DNA from: Chitinophagaceae bacterium UBA2375
GTDB lineage: Bacteria; Bacteroidota; Bacteroidia; Chitinophagales; Chitinophagaceae
Assembly: GCA_002343985.1 (NCBI GenBank)
Contig: DDTB01000031.1
Coordinates: 1-54,070, forward strand
Reading direction: 5' to 3'
DNA: 54,070 nt
The position numbers and the translations under genes are program-made. The notes under the pieces are model-generated. The model made no database searches. It was not told the origin of the DNA and saw only the letters and a program-made list of their open reading frames with translations. This document shows, piece after piece, positions 1 through 9,481 of this stretch (within the stretch, counting starts at the first letter, position 1; every line of letters starts with the position of its first letter).

Positions 1-211
1 TAATTAAAATATTCAAAAAAAATGGGAAAATTTGGGCTGGGGGCTATGAATTCTAAAAAACAGTTTCTATGTTTGTCTCAGATTTGGAAATGACGCTTAC
101 CTCGCTTATCCCAGATCCTACCCTGATTCCAATCTCCCACGAACGAACTGTCTCCAATGAACATCCTTTGATGGCCGATATTTTTTCAAAAAAATATTAA
201 ACCACAAAGAA

Positions 212-607
212 ATGAAACAGTTTTTTACCCCCAGTCTTTCAAAAGTATTGGCAGTAGTTATTTTTACCCTGTCTGTACAAACATCATTCGCATCAAACAA
301 AACAGGCAACGAACCGCAGGCCAGTTTTGAAGTTCAAACCTCAGAAAAATGGGTGAGCCTCAAATGGATGGCCGCCGCTGATGCAGGTTTCAATCATTAT
401 GAAGTGGAAAGGTCATTTGATGGCCAGTCTTTCAAAACCGTAGGTCTCGTTATGGATGGTTTTGATGCCGCCAACGCACAAAAAGCATTTCAGTTCCGTG
501 ATAAGAAGTCTGATTGCCAGGGCCAGGCACAGGTTTACTACCGTATGAAACAGGTGAACAAGGATGGCAGTTTTACCTACAGTTCTGTGGTAAAAGCCAA
601 CTTATAA
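212..607 (+). CDS. Small secreted FN3-like domain protein
   Basis: The protein has 131 residues. Residues 1-27 form a signal peptide (MKQFF, then a hydrophobic stretch ending near SFA), so export to the periplasm or beyond is likely. The rest is one beta-rich domain with the pattern HYEVERSFDGQSF ... YYRMKQVNKDGSFTYSSVV. This is the fibronectin-III-like module that usually sits just before a T9SS C-terminal sorting domain; the protein at 40152-42338 carries a close relative (FMVQRSDDGINF ... YYRLKMVDKDGTYAYS). Here no sorting tail follows and the protein ends right after the module. The start is the first ATG after an AT-rich inverted repeat (178-197). A TAnnTTTG box lies at 68-75, which would imply a leader of about 130 nt. 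No specific function can be assigned. Confidence 0.8.
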   Translation: MKQFFTPSLSKVLAVVIFTLSVQTSFASNKTGNEPQASFEVQTSEKWVSLKWMAAADAGFNHYEVERSFDGQSFKTVGLVMDGFDAANAQKAFQFRDKKSDCQGQAQVYYRMKQVNKDGSFTYSSVVKANL

Positions 608-796
608 TATCAAGCGGCCCTAGCTTAACGGTATTATCCAAACAATCCCAATTCTTTTGTAAAGCCCTGTATTGATATATTCAATCGTATAACCGTACCT
701 ATACACAGGGTTTTTCATCAAGGGCATTGCCCAAATATCGCTCCTGTTGGCTGTAGTGCCTTAAACAGGGCAGTTAACCAAACCATCTATTCCTGT

Positions 797-970
797 ATGA
801 AAAAGGATCAACGTCCATCGAAAAAATCCCTCTCCGGGGGTCTCGTAGCCAGGCTGAAACGCATGCTGCGAAAGTCTTTGCCGGAAAGGGAACAGGCTGG
901 AATGCCGGCTCAATGGGCGTTGATTCCTGTCATCAGGCACCAACCAAAACAACACAAAAAATATTCATAA
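797..970 (+). CDS. Possible small basic protein (57 aa)
   Basis: This is a short open frame in the 555-base gap between the FN3-like gene and the large adhesin. It starts with ATG and encodes 57 residues, very rich in Lys and Arg (MKKDQRPSKK ... LKRMLRKSLPEREQ), with no signal peptide or membrane segment. It is followed 45 nt later by a good intrinsic terminator, which implies that something is transcribed here. The rest of the gap (608-796) holds only a weak possible hairpin with CCCTGT/ACAGGG arms (about 678-710) followed by a T-run. I recognise no family. It could also be a transcribed non-coding region; a search for conserved homologues would decide. Confidence 0.35.
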   Translation: MKKDQRPSKKSLSGGLVARLKRMLRKSLPEREQAGMPAQWALIPVIRHQPKQHKKYS

Positions 971-1015
971 ACGCGTTTTCTTTGGGGGTTACAGAATCGA
1001 AAGATTCTTAACAAG

Positions 1016-1043
1016 GGCTGCATGTCTATGCGGCCTTTTTTTT
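1016..1043 (+). terminator. Intrinsic terminator
   Basis: GGCTGCAT (1016-1023) and ATGCGGCC (1028-1035) form an 8-bp stem with one G-U pair and a GTCT loop, followed by eight T. It ends whatever is transcribed from 797-970 and isolates the adhesin gene downstream. Confidence 0.75.
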
Positions 1044-1162
1044 GTATCTTTAACAACTTTGAAATGTATGGAAGAATTCCAATACTTTCAGGCTGCATTT
1101 CCACCCTTTGAAGGCTCATCCAACAATCCCATTAGGCTGACCAACTTATTATATTATTGTAA

Positions 1163-4100
1163 ATGAGAAAATTATACGCATTCTTCATTTGCTACCTGGC
1201 ATTTGTAAGCCTGCATGCGCAGGATTTTTCCAATAAGGGGAAGGATTTCTGGGTAGGGTATGGCTATCACCAGATCATGACAAACGGCAATGCGCAGGAA
1301 ATGGTTTTGTATTTTGCCACAGATCAGGTAACGAATATCACCATTAATATCCCCGGTACAGGCTATACGCAAACCCTCACGAGCGGTGCATTGCCCCAGG
1401 TTTTAACTTCCAATCCGATTCCCAAAGCTGGTTTAGGCGATGTTCGTCTTGTGACGGAATCAACAACACCTGAAAACAAAGGCATCCATATAACGGCAGA
1501 CCGGCCTATTGTGGCCTATGCGCATATTTATAATTCCAATGTATCCGGCGCTTCTATTTTATTTCCCACCAATACACTGGGTAAAGAATACTATTCCATC
1601 AATTACGAAAATACTTCCAACACCAATAATGCCAATTGCTGGTTTTATGTGATTGCAACCGATACGGGAACCACAACGGTGGAGATCACACCCAGCGCGG
1701 CTACCCTGAACAGGCCTGCAGGGGTGCCATTTACGATAACCCTTCAACAAGGACAGGTCTATAACCTGATGGGACAGTTGACCACCAGTTTCAACCCTTT
1801 CAGAGGGGTTGACCTAACAGGGTCGCGTATCCGAAGCATCAGTACGGGCACCAGCGGATGTAAACGTATTGCCGTATTTTCAGGCAGCGGCCGCATCAGC
1901 ATCACTTGTAATACCAACTCCTCGTCTTCAGATAACTATATGGTACAGGCTTTTCCCAAGAGTGCCTGGGGAAAAAAATACCTGACAACCCGAACGGGAA
2001 CCACAACTCCGCTGAGTTTGATCAACAACAAATTCAGGATCTGCGTAACCGACCCGGCAACCGTAGTAACTGTAAACGGTGCTCCCATTGCTGTGCCGTT
2101 GCAGAATAATTTTTACTATGAACTCGCGGCTACATCCCAACCACAACGCATTGAAGCTGATCAGCCCATTTGCGTCGCGCAATATGTAACATCACAAGGT
2201 GCATGTGGAAATGGAACCCCCGGTGACCCGGAAGTTATTTACCTGAGCCCTGTTGAACAAAACATCTCGCAGGTAATTTGGAACGCTACGCCCAATTTTA
2301 ATATTAATAACCATTACTATAATGTGATCATCCCCAATGGAGGAACGGCCATCAGCTCGTTTAAACTGGATGGGGTGGCCGTTAACCCTGCATTGTTTAC
2401 CGTGCACCCCCAGGATCCGAATTACTCATACCTGATTGCCACGGTGACCGCCGGGCAGCACCGCATTGAGTCTGACTCAGGATTCAACGCGATCGCGTAC
2501 GGGTTTGGCAGCGCGGAATCTTATGGGTATAATGCCGGAACAAATATCCGTGACCTCTACAATTTTTTGACACCCATTAATCCATTGTCATTGGTGCCAG
2601 ACCCGGTAGCCTGCACAGGTACGCCCATTTTCCTGAGCGTAACATTCCCTTTTCAACCCACATCACTCCAATGGGATTTCAATGGTTTTCAAACACCGAA
2701 TGTAACGATCAGCAACCCGGCTTCGATCAACGACAGCACTTATCTGATCGGCACCAAAAGGGTTTGGCGGTATAAGTTGCCTACCATGTACACTTATGCG
2801 CCTTCAAATATCAACCCGGGATACCCCATTACCATCACCGCAGGTACAACTGACTCGGAAGGTTGTGGAAACAGCGTGGTGCGCGATTTCAACCTCGCGG
2901 TTTATGACCCGCCTTCCGTAAATTTTACTTGGATAAACAATGGATGTTTTACAGATTCTGTCAGGTTTAACGATGCTACAGCTTATCAAACGGGCACATA
3001 TTCATATAAATGGTATTGGGATTTTGGAGATGGGACCCGGGATAGTGTACGCAATCCTGTTCACCTGTACACTGCTCCCGGAACATATACAGTGAAGTTT
3101 GCCATGATCAGTAATGTGGGATGCCTGAGTGATACCGGTGTACGCCAGGTGGTGATCAGTGCCTTGCCAACGGCAAGCATCAGCGGCAGCACCACCGTTT
3201 GTCAAAACAGCCCATCGCCCAACATTACATTTAATACGCCCAATGCTACAGCCCCTTATACTTTCTCATATAATATAAATGGCGGGCCTTCGCTCACTGC
3301 CACGTCTGCTACAAGTAACATTGTAAATGTGCCGGTTGCAACATCTGTCCCGGGTACTTATTTATATACATTGGAGAGTATCACCGGAAATAGTTGTTTT
3401 AACGCGCAATCGGGAACAGCAACAGTTGTGGTATTGCCAACGCCTAACGCCTCCATCAGTGGTAATACAACCATTTGCCAGAACTCAACAAGCCCGTTGG
3501 TTAGTTTTAACGTCACAAATACCACTACAGGCCCATACACATTTAGTTATAATATCAATGGCGGCGCCGTGCAAACCGTAAGTACAACAGGCGCTTCCAC
3601 AGCGGCAACAGTTGCTGTACCCACATCAACACCCGGCACGTACACATACAACCTGTTAAGTGTTACTGATGGTACAGCAAACAGTTGTGGAAGGACATTC
3701 AGCAATACATCTGTTTCCGTGCAGGTAAACCCATTGCCTACAGCCAGCATTAGTGGCAGCCGGAATGTTTGCAGGAATACCACGGCGCCCCAGGTGACAT
3801 TTACAGGGGCAGGTGGTACAGCACCATATATTTTTACATACAACATCAATGGTGGCGCATCACAAACAGTCAGCAGCGCTGCCGGTTCATCAACTGTGAG
3901 CCTTACTGTTCCTACCGCAACAGCCGGCACATTCACTTATAACCTTATATCTGTGCAAGATGGCAGTTCGGTAAACTGCAGCCAGCTTCAATCCGGTTCA
4001 GCCACATTTGTTGTGTATGAATTGCCAACGGCATCATTTAACTGGTCGAGCCCAACTTGTGAAGCCAGGCGCATTGATTTCCTGGATGCTTCCGTACCCA

Positions 4101-6424
4101 ACTCGGGAACCATTGTAGAATGGTTATGGAATTTCGGTGACCCGGCCAGTGGGGCGGATAATACTTCGGCTTTGCAAAACCCCAGCCATACGTTCATGTC
4201 GGCCGGAAACTATACGGTTACGCTTAAAGTGAAAACAGACCTTGGTTGTGAGGGCCTTGTTTTTACACAAGTCGTTAGCGTCTATGCCCGACCGGTAGCC
4301 GGATTTATCAACCCGGAAGTTTGCCTGGATGATTCCTTTGCGCAGTTTTTGGATACCAGTTCAGTTGCGGGTGGCAGCATCACGCAATGGCTATGGGATT
4401 TTGGCAACCCGTCGAGTGGGCCAAACAACAGTTCAACCTTGCAGAACCCCCAACATAGCTATAGTACCATCGGCACTAAAGATGTCATACTCATTGTAAC
4501 GAGCAACCAGGGTTGCCGGGATACCGTGATGCAGTCCTTTTTCGTGAATGGCGACATCCCTGTGGCGGGATTCAGTGTGCAAAACCCCAATGGGCTTTGT
4601 TCCAGCGATACTGTGCGCATCGTCAATAATTCAACCGTAAATGTGGGTTCCGTAGTTAAGGTGGAAATTTATTGGGATAATTTAGGCGCCCCGGGTGATG
4701 TGGAAATAGACCAGGATCCAACTCCCGGTAAAGTGTATGCGCACCTGTATCCTAATTTTCAAAATCCGCTGACACGAACCTATCAAATCCGGTTCCGGGC
4801 ATTTTCCGGGGAAACCTGTATTGACGAGCAGGTTAGGGATATCACATTGAATGCAACCCCATTGGTTCAGTTTAACCCAATCCCTGATACCTGCCTGAAT
4901 ATTGCTCCATTCCAGATTGTACAGGCTTCGGAAGTTGGCGGCGTACCAGGTAGTTTTGTATTCAGCGGTCCAGGTGTTAACGCTGCAGGTGTATTTGATC
5001 CGTCATCAGTTGGCCCCGGCACGTACAGCATATTGTATACATACACATCAAACAGGGGTTGCATCGACTCAGCAAGACGCAGCATCCGCATCCTGCAACC
5101 ACCGGTGGCAAATTTCGGGTTCAGCCTGCCGGCCTGCGAAACAAAGACCATCACATTTACAGACTCATCGAGTGTTCCCGCAAGCGCCGGTGTACTGGTA
5201 ACCTGGACATGGGATTTTGGAGATGGCACACCGCTTGTTATCCGCACCAATAACTCGGCATTCACACATACTTATGCCGCCGCGGGTGCATACCTCGTGA
5301 AATTATTTGTGACAACAGCAGGTGGATGTAATAGTCTGTACAAGGAAAAATGGGTGAATGTAAAGCCACAGCCATTGGCCAATTTCAGCTTTACGGATAC
5401 CGCATGCCTGCCCAATGCACGCATTCAATTCCGCAACCTGTCATCCATAGCTGACGGCACAGAAAATGCATTTACTTATACCTGGAACTTTGGCGACCCG
5501 GCCAGCGGTTTGCAGAATAATGGATCCACGGCCAAGGACCCGGTGCATATTTATGCAGGCACAGGGCCTTTTACCGTAAGGCTCAGGGTGAGGAGCGGGG
5601 ATGGTTGTATTGACGATACAAGTATTGTAGTGAACAGTATCCATCCGCAGCCCGATGCTGGCTTCAGCATCAATAAGCCAAGTATATGTTTGGGCGATAA
5701 TGTAACCTTCATAGATCAAAGCAACCCTGCTGACGGAAGTTTCAATCAATGGTACTGGAGTTTTGGTGATCAGAACAGTTCCACACAGCAAAACCCGGAA
5801 CATATATATACCGATACAGGTACATACGAAGTGCAGCATTATATCGTCAACAGTTTTGGTTGCAACAGCGACACGGTAAGCCGCTTCTTCACCGTCTATC
5901 CATTCCCGGTAGCCGATGCAGGCCCAGATAAGGAATTGCTTGAAGGGTACAGCGTTTTACTGGAAGGCACAGCCAGCGGCAATGACCTCGAATTTGTTTG
6001 GACCAGGGATAACAACCAAACCAATAACCTGTACCTGAACAATAACAGGATACTCAGGCCTACCAGTACGGCCATTGACGATATCCTGTACACACTAACG
6101 GTAACGGCCAGGGGCGGTTGCCCGATCAGTGACCAGGTTTGGGTAAGGGTATTGAAAAACCCAAGGATACCCAATACGTTCTCGCCGAATGGAGATGGCA
6201 TCAATGAACGTTGGGAAATACAATACCTGAAGGATTATCCGAATGCCAAAGTGCAGGTGTTTACCCGTACGGGACAGAAGGTTTTTGAAACCAGGAATGG
6301 TTACCTGCAACCCTGGAATGGTACATTCAATGGAAAGCCTTTACCGGTGGATACTTACTATTATATTATTGAACCCGAAAGTGGCCGTAAACCGGTTACA
6401 GGTTATGTAACCATCATTAAATAA
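1163..6424 (+). CDS. Giant PKD/Ig-like adhesin with T9SS type B sorting domain
   Basis: The 1753-residue protein is a secreted surface protein. It has a signal peptide (about 1-20, ending LHAQ), an N-terminal region beginning GKDFWVGYGYH that resembles IgGFc-binding type domains (about 20-470), a PKD domain near 620 (WDFGDGTRD), three tandem Ig-like repeats (about 667-952), further PKD domains near 987, 1077, 1349, 1440 and 1531 (WxWxFG signatures), and a gliding-motility-associated C-terminal domain (about 1670-1753, beginning NTFSPNGDGINERW). That last domain directs export by the type IX system and retention at the cell surface (family knowledge). The gene lies 22 bp before a PorP/SprF gene, the usual partner of type B cargo, so the two probably form an operon. 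A role in adhesion or matrix formation is inference. Confidence 0.93.
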   Translation: MRKLYAFFICYLAFVSLHAQDFSNKGKDFWVGYGYHQIMTNGNAQEMVLYFATDQVTNITINIPGTGYTQTLTSGALPQVLTSNPIPKAGLGDVRLVTESTTPENKGIHITADRPIVAYAHIYNSNVSGASILFPTNTLGKEYYSINYENTSNTNNANCWFYVIATDTGTTTVEITPSAATLNRPAGVPFTITLQQGQVYNLMGQLTTSFNPFRGVDLTGSRIRSISTGTSGCKRIAVFSGSGRISITCNTNSSSSDNYMVQAFPKSAWGKKYLTTRTGTTTPLSLINNKFRICVTDPATVVTVNGAPIAVPLQNNFYYELAATSQPQRIEADQPICVAQYVTSQGACGNGTPGDPEVIYLSPVEQNISQVIWNATPNFNINNHYYNVIIPNGGTAISSFKLDGVAVNPALFTVHPQDPNYSYLIATVTAGQHRIESDSGFNAIAYGFGSAESYGYNAGTNIRDLYNFLTPINPLSLVPDPVACTGTPIFLSVTFPFQPTSLQWDFNGFQTPNVTISNPASINDSTYLIGTKRVWRYKLPTMYTYAPSNINPGYPITITAGTTDSEGCGNSVVRDFNLAVYDPPSVNFTWINNGCFTDSVRFNDATAYQTGTYSYKWYWDFGDGTRDSVRNPVHLYTAPGTYTVKFAMISNVGCLSDTGVRQVVISALPTASISGSTTVCQNSPSPNITFNTPNATAPYTFSYNINGGPSLTATSATSNIVNVPVATSVPGTYLYTLESITGNSCFNAQSGTATVVVLPTPNASISGNTTICQNSTSPLVSFNVTNTTTGPYTFSYNINGGAVQTVSTTGASTAATVAVPTSTPGTYTYNLLSVTDGTANSCGRTFSNTSVSVQVNPLPTASISGSRNVCRNTTAPQVTFTGAGGTAPYIFTYNINGGASQTVSSAAGSSTVSLTVPTATAGTFTYNLISVQDGSSVNCSQLQSGSATFVVYELPTASFNWSSPTCEARRIDFLDASVPNSGTIVEWLWNFGDPASGADNTSALQNPSHTFMSAGNYTVTLKVKTDLGCEGLVFTQVVSVYARPVAGFINPEVCLDDSFAQFLDTSSVAGGSITQWLWDFGNPSSGPNNSSTLQNPQHSYSTIGTKDVILIVTSNQGCRDTVMQSFFVNGDIPVAGFSVQNPNGLCSSDTVRIVNNSTVNVGSVVKVEIYWDNLGAPGDVEIDQDPTPGKVYAHLYPNFQNPLTRTYQIRFRAFSGETCIDEQVRDITLNATPLVQFNPIPDTCLNIAPFQIVQASEVGGVPGSFVFSGPGVNAAGVFDPSSVGPGTYSILYTYTSNRGCIDSARRSIRILQPPVANFGFSLPACETKTITFTDSSSVPASAGVLVTWTWDFGDGTPLVIRTNNSAFTHTYAAAGAYLVKLFVTTAGGCNSLYKEKWVNVKPQPLANFSFTDTACLPNARIQFRNLSSIADGTENAFTYTWNFGDPASGLQNNGSTAKDPVHIYAGTGPFTVRLRVRSGDGCIDDTSIVVNSIHPQPDAGFSINKPSICLGDNVTFIDQSNPADGSFNQWYWSFGDQNSSTQQNPEHIYTDTGTYEVQHYIVNSFGCNSDTVSRFFTVYPFPVADAGPDKELLEGYSVLLEGTASGNDLEFVWTRDNNQTNNLYLNNNRILRPTSTAIDDILYTLTVTARGGCPISDQVWVRVLKNPRIPNTFSPNGDGINERWEIQYLKDYPNAKVQVFTRTGQKVFETRNGYLQPWNGTFNGKPLPVDTYYYIIEPESGRKPVTGYVTIIK
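3164..4021 (+). repeat. Three tandem Ig-like coding repeats
   Basis: Within the adhesin gene, three units of about 270, 300 and 288 bp begin at 3164, 3434 and 3734. Each encodes LPT..ASISG....VC.N, then PY.F.YNINGG, then GT(Y/F).Y.L.S. The copies are diverged and so are an old internal duplication. Confidence 0.85.
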
Positions 6425-6446
6425 TTAGTTCTTCAGCCAGGGATTT

Positions 6447-7499
6447 ATGAACCGAAATATGAAATGGACGATTGTTGGACTGTTATGCCTTGGCTTTGGT
6501 TTGAGGGAAATGAAAGTTTCTGCACAGGCCAAACCTTCTTACACCCAGTATATACTGAACAATTATATCCTTAACCCTGCAATCGCCGGAATAGAAAATT
6601 ATACTGACATCAAGCTCAGTTACCGAAACCAGTGGACAGGCATTAATGGGGCCCCGGTGACAAGTTATATCACGGCCCACATGCCCATCAACAAAAAGGA
6701 TATGCGAACCAACGCGCTATCTTTTGAACCTAAGGGTATAAACCCGAGGGGCAGTGAATATTGGGATTCATATACGGCGCCTGAACCGCATCATGGTGTG
6801 GGTGTAACCATGCTGAACGACAGGGCAGGATATATCAATCGTTGGTCGTTTTACGCGTCATACGCCTATCATTTGCCACTGGGGCCTAGAACAAGTTTAT
6901 CTGCCGGCTTGAACGCGGGCATTTCCAGTGTTTACCTCGACCGTGCCAAAATTGATTTTGCCAACCTGGATCCCAATGATCCAGCGGTTGGTTATGCCAA
7001 CAGCGAATTGAAAAGGTTAAGGCCGGAATTGGGCGCCGGGCTCTGGTTATACTCGAATAAATATTTTGCGGGCCTTTCCGTTTTGAACATTATCCCGGGC
7101 AAGCAACGCTTTGTGAACAACGACGCGTTTGGCGCGTTTTATACGCCCAATTATTTCCTAACAGCAGGATACAGGCTGATGCTGAACAGCGACCTCAACC
7201 TGATCCCTTCCGTGATGATCCAGTACTGGCAGCCACAACTGATGGGCGGGCATTTCAATGCCAAATTGCAATATCTCGATCAGTTATGGGTTGGGGGGAG
7301 CTACCGGTGGTCTGATTACATTTCAGGTTATTCAGCCATGGTTGGCGTAAATATATCCAATACATTCAATGTATCATATTCCTACGAAGTGGCCACCACC
7401 AGCCGTTTGAGGAACTACACGGGAAATACACATGAAGTGATGGTGGGTTTTATGTTAGGCAATAAGTATGGCGACACCTGCCCGAGGAATATATGGTAG
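6447..7499 (+). CDS. PorP/SprF family type IX secretion outer-membrane protein
   Basis: This is a 350-residue outer-membrane beta-barrel protein. A signal peptide (about 1-27, ending VSAQA) is followed by the family hallmark YTQYILNNYILNPAIAG and YRNQWTGINGAP, then alternating amphipathic strands typical of PorP/SprF. Members of this family work with T9SS and are usually encoded directly downstream of a type B sorted protein, as here (22-bp gap to the PKD adhesin). The likely job is to help secrete or anchor that particular adhesin; the pairing is inferred from position. No terminator is visible before the convergent M56 gene that ends at 7548. Confidence 0.92.
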   Translation: MNRNMKWTIVGLLCLGFGLREMKVSAQAKPSYTQYILNNYILNPAIAGIENYTDIKLSYRNQWTGINGAPVTSYITAHMPINKKDMRTNALSFEPKGINPRGSEYWDSYTAPEPHHGVGVTMLNDRAGYINRWSFYASYAYHLPLGPRTSLSAGLNAGISSVYLDRAKIDFANLDPNDPAVGYANSELKRLRPELGAGLWLYSNKYFAGLSVLNIIPGKQRFVNNDAFGAFYTPNYFLTAGYRLMLNSDLNLIPSVMIQYWQPQLMGGHFNAKLQYLDQLWVGGSYRWSDYISGYSAMVGVNISNTFNVSYSYEVATTSRLRNYTGNTHEVMVGFMLGNKYGDTCPRNIW

Positions 7500-7547
7500 A
7501 AGGAATTGTGTCTAACTGAAACGCCTGTACGAACTTTTTGAAACAAA

Positions 7548-8999
7548 TTAGTTAAATATTGTCCTGCTGAAATTTTGCAGGAAAAGCCTCAACGCTTCCG
7601 GCATGGGCTTTTCTTCGGTCATTACCCAAAGCAGCTCAGCTTTCCATTCACCGTCTTCCAAATATGGCCGGTAAGCCCTGGTGATTTTCAATCCGCTTTC
7701 AGGATCTTCATCCTGTATAATGATTTCCTTTGCAGGCTCATCCTGTTTTTCCTGTACGGCAACCGGAATGATTTGCATATCCGTATTCATCGCGGGGCTT
7801 TCAGGCTGTTCCGTGTTTTGCACCGGTTTATAAGCCATATCCAATGGATCCGGGGCTGCTGGTTTATCCGAAGGCTTCAGATCTGATTCCCGGGCCGGCT
7901 GTGGTTCATCGCCAATCACCATCACCATTGCGCCTGCGTTTTTGTTCAATAAATATAATTTCTTGTAATCATCATTGAAGGGCTTGTTGCCGGAAACGGG
8001 CAATGCTGCTGTCGGATTTTTTGATATTTTTTTTCCGGGATTGAGGTTGTTTAGGAACCAGAACCCGGTAAAACTCAACATGAGCAATACTAAAGCCAAC
8101 AATTTACTAAAGTGTTTGCGAGAAACTGATGCTGTCATTTGCTCCTGGCCTTTTGTCATTCTTATAATTCTGGAGAGCAACATGTCATTTCCGGAAACGG
8201 CGGCCATGTCAAGCCGAAGGCTTTGATGCGAGAAGCGGGCTGTCTTTAACAAGGCTTCAGCATATAAAACCGGTTGGCAATGGCTGTTAACCACAAGCTC
8301 ATCGCATGTAAACTCCCGTTCGAGTTGATATTCACGGATGAAGCGTTGAATGAATGGGTTGAAGAAGAACAGCGATTCCGCTATAACGATCATCCAGTTT
8401 GTAAGGAAGTCGTGCTCACGGATATGAGAAAGCTCATGCAGTAAAAGTGCTTCTGATTCATCCATGCTGAGCTGATTGTATAATGCGATGGGAAATAATA
8501 TCACAGGCCTGATAAAGCCATAGGTGAGCGGTGTCATCACCTGATCCGTAAACCAAACCTCCACCGGTTTCCGGATACCAAGGGTTAAAGCGTTTCTTTG
8601 TACAAATGAAATTAATTCTTGTGATGGCTCAATGAATCCTTTTTTGAAACGCGATTGTTGCTTATGCCATTGATATATGGTTCGGGCAACCTGCCAAATT
8701 ACAGCCAGCATGTAAAGCACCGAAAGTGACACAGGTATGATGTCAACAAATCCGGGGATAGTGTTTGAAAATAATGACAGCGTTGATGGCTTGCCCGCGC
8801 CCTGGTACATGAGCCAGCCAAACATGGATAAAGAGATAAAGATTTGTACCGTCAAGAAAAGCAGCAGTAAGTTTTTCCTGCCCCGGGCAGATATTTGTTG
8901 CTGATTGCGTATACCCAGGTAAAGTAGCAGGAGGAGGGCCGACTGCCAGAAACTGTGCAATAATGTCAATAAAAGGCTATGGCTGATGTGAGACCACAT
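7548..8999 (-). CDS. BlaR1-like M56 family membrane metallopeptidase
   Basis: The protein has 483 residues. Three hydrophobic segments (about 8-30, 42-65 and 86-105) precede a cytosolic-type M56 zinc protease region with HELSH at 188-192 and a downstream ERE..CDE segment (about 227-234) that could supply the third ligand. A fourth hydrophobic segment lies near 300-320. The C-terminal 160 residues are rich in Pro, Asp and Glu. There is no penicillin-binding sensor domain, so this is an M56 protein of the BlaR1 type but not a proven beta-lactam sensor. It lies 9 bp after blaI, in the classic repressor-protease pair: signal perception should lead to proteolysis that inactivates the BlaI-like repressor. 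The signal is unknown. Confidence 0.88.
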   Translation of the reverse strand: MWSHISHSLLLTLLHSFWQSALLLLLYLGIRNQQQISARGRKNLLLLFLTVQIFISLSMFGWLMYQGAGKPSTLSLFSNTIPGFVDIIPVSLSVLYMLAVIWQVARTIYQWHKQQSRFKKGFIEPSQELISFVQRNALTLGIRKPVEVWFTDQVMTPLTYGFIRPVILFPIALYNQLSMDESEALLLHELSHIREHDFLTNWMIVIAESLFFFNPFIQRFIREYQLEREFTCDELVVNSHCQPVLYAEALLKTARFSHQSLRLDMAAVSGNDMLLSRIIRMTKGQEQMTASVSRKHFSKLLALVLLMLSFTGFWFLNNLNPGKKISKNPTAALPVSGNKPFNDDYKKLYLLNKNAGAMVMVIGDEPQPARESDLKPSDKPAAPDPLDMAYKPVQNTEQPESPAMNTDMQIIPVAVQEKQDEPAKEIIIQDEDPESGLKITRAYRPYLEDGEWKAELLWVMTEEKPMPEALRLFLQNFSRTIFN

Positions 9000-9008
9000 A
9001 GGCGCATA

Positions 9009-9386
9009 TTATTTTTTGTGCTTCAATGCTTCAATTAATTGCTGGATCTTATTTAGTTCATCTTCCGACGCATCGGCGTTTCCCAATGCCTGCATGACCA
9101 AGGCTGTGGAAGAGCCTGAAAAAAGCCCGTCTATCATCCTGTGCAACATTTGTTGTTGGGTGTGCTCACGGGAAACAGCCGGAATGTAAATATGTGTCTT
9201 GTTGCTTTCATCACGGTTCACCAGCTTTTTCTCAAACATGATCTGCATGAGCTTCAGGGTAGTGGTATAACCGGCTTCCTTGGTTTTACTCAATTCTTCA
9301 TGCACGGCCCTAACGGTTGCCTGCCCTTTGTCCCATAAAATGGACAAAATTTCGAGTTCACTATCAGTGGGTTTGGTCGCTTTCAT
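9009..9386 (-). CDS. BlaI/MecI/CopY family transcriptional repressor
   Basis: The protein has 125 residues from the chosen start (MKATKPTDSELEILSILW). The N-terminal winged helix (about 1-75: TDSELEILSILWDKGQATVRAV ... TTLKLMQIMFEKKLV) matches the BlaI/MecI pattern, and the C-terminal helices serve for dimerisation. A longer frame reaches back to 9446, but that would place a near-perfect operator (9392-9409) inside the coding region and adds residues unlike the family, so I start at 9386. It lies 9 bp before the M56 gene and is surely co-transcribed with it. It is expected to repress its own operon. Confidence 0.92.
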   Translation of the reverse strand: MKATKPTDSELEILSILWDKGQATVRAVHEELSKTKEAGYTTTLKLMQIMFEKKLVNRDESNKTHIYIPAVSREHTQQQMLHRMIDGLFSGSSTALVMQALGNADASEDELNKIQQLIEALKHKK

Positions 9387-9391
9387 ATCCT

Positions 9392-9409
9392 TTACGATGA
9401 TTTTCGTAA
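9392..9409 (-). promoter_or_regulatory. Candidate BlaI-type operator
   Basis: The perfect inverted repeat TTACGA-N6-TCGTAA ends 5 bp upstream of the blaI start codon. BlaI/MecI repressors bind dyads containing TACA/TGTA or TACGA/TCGTA half-sites. An extra TCGTAA half-site lies nearby (about 9435-9440). This supports autoregulation of the blaI-M56 pair. Confidence 0.7.
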
Positions 9410-9481
9410 TGCAATGTATTGGATTTTTACCAACTCGTAAAACCATTCACAAAATTTTAGGATTTTTTAGGGATGGGCCTT

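Noticed and set aside
3547..3936. Minus-strand frame of 129 residues inside the adhesin gene
   Set aside because: It is a shadow of the Ig-like repeats, and its apparent internal repeats come from those of the true gene.
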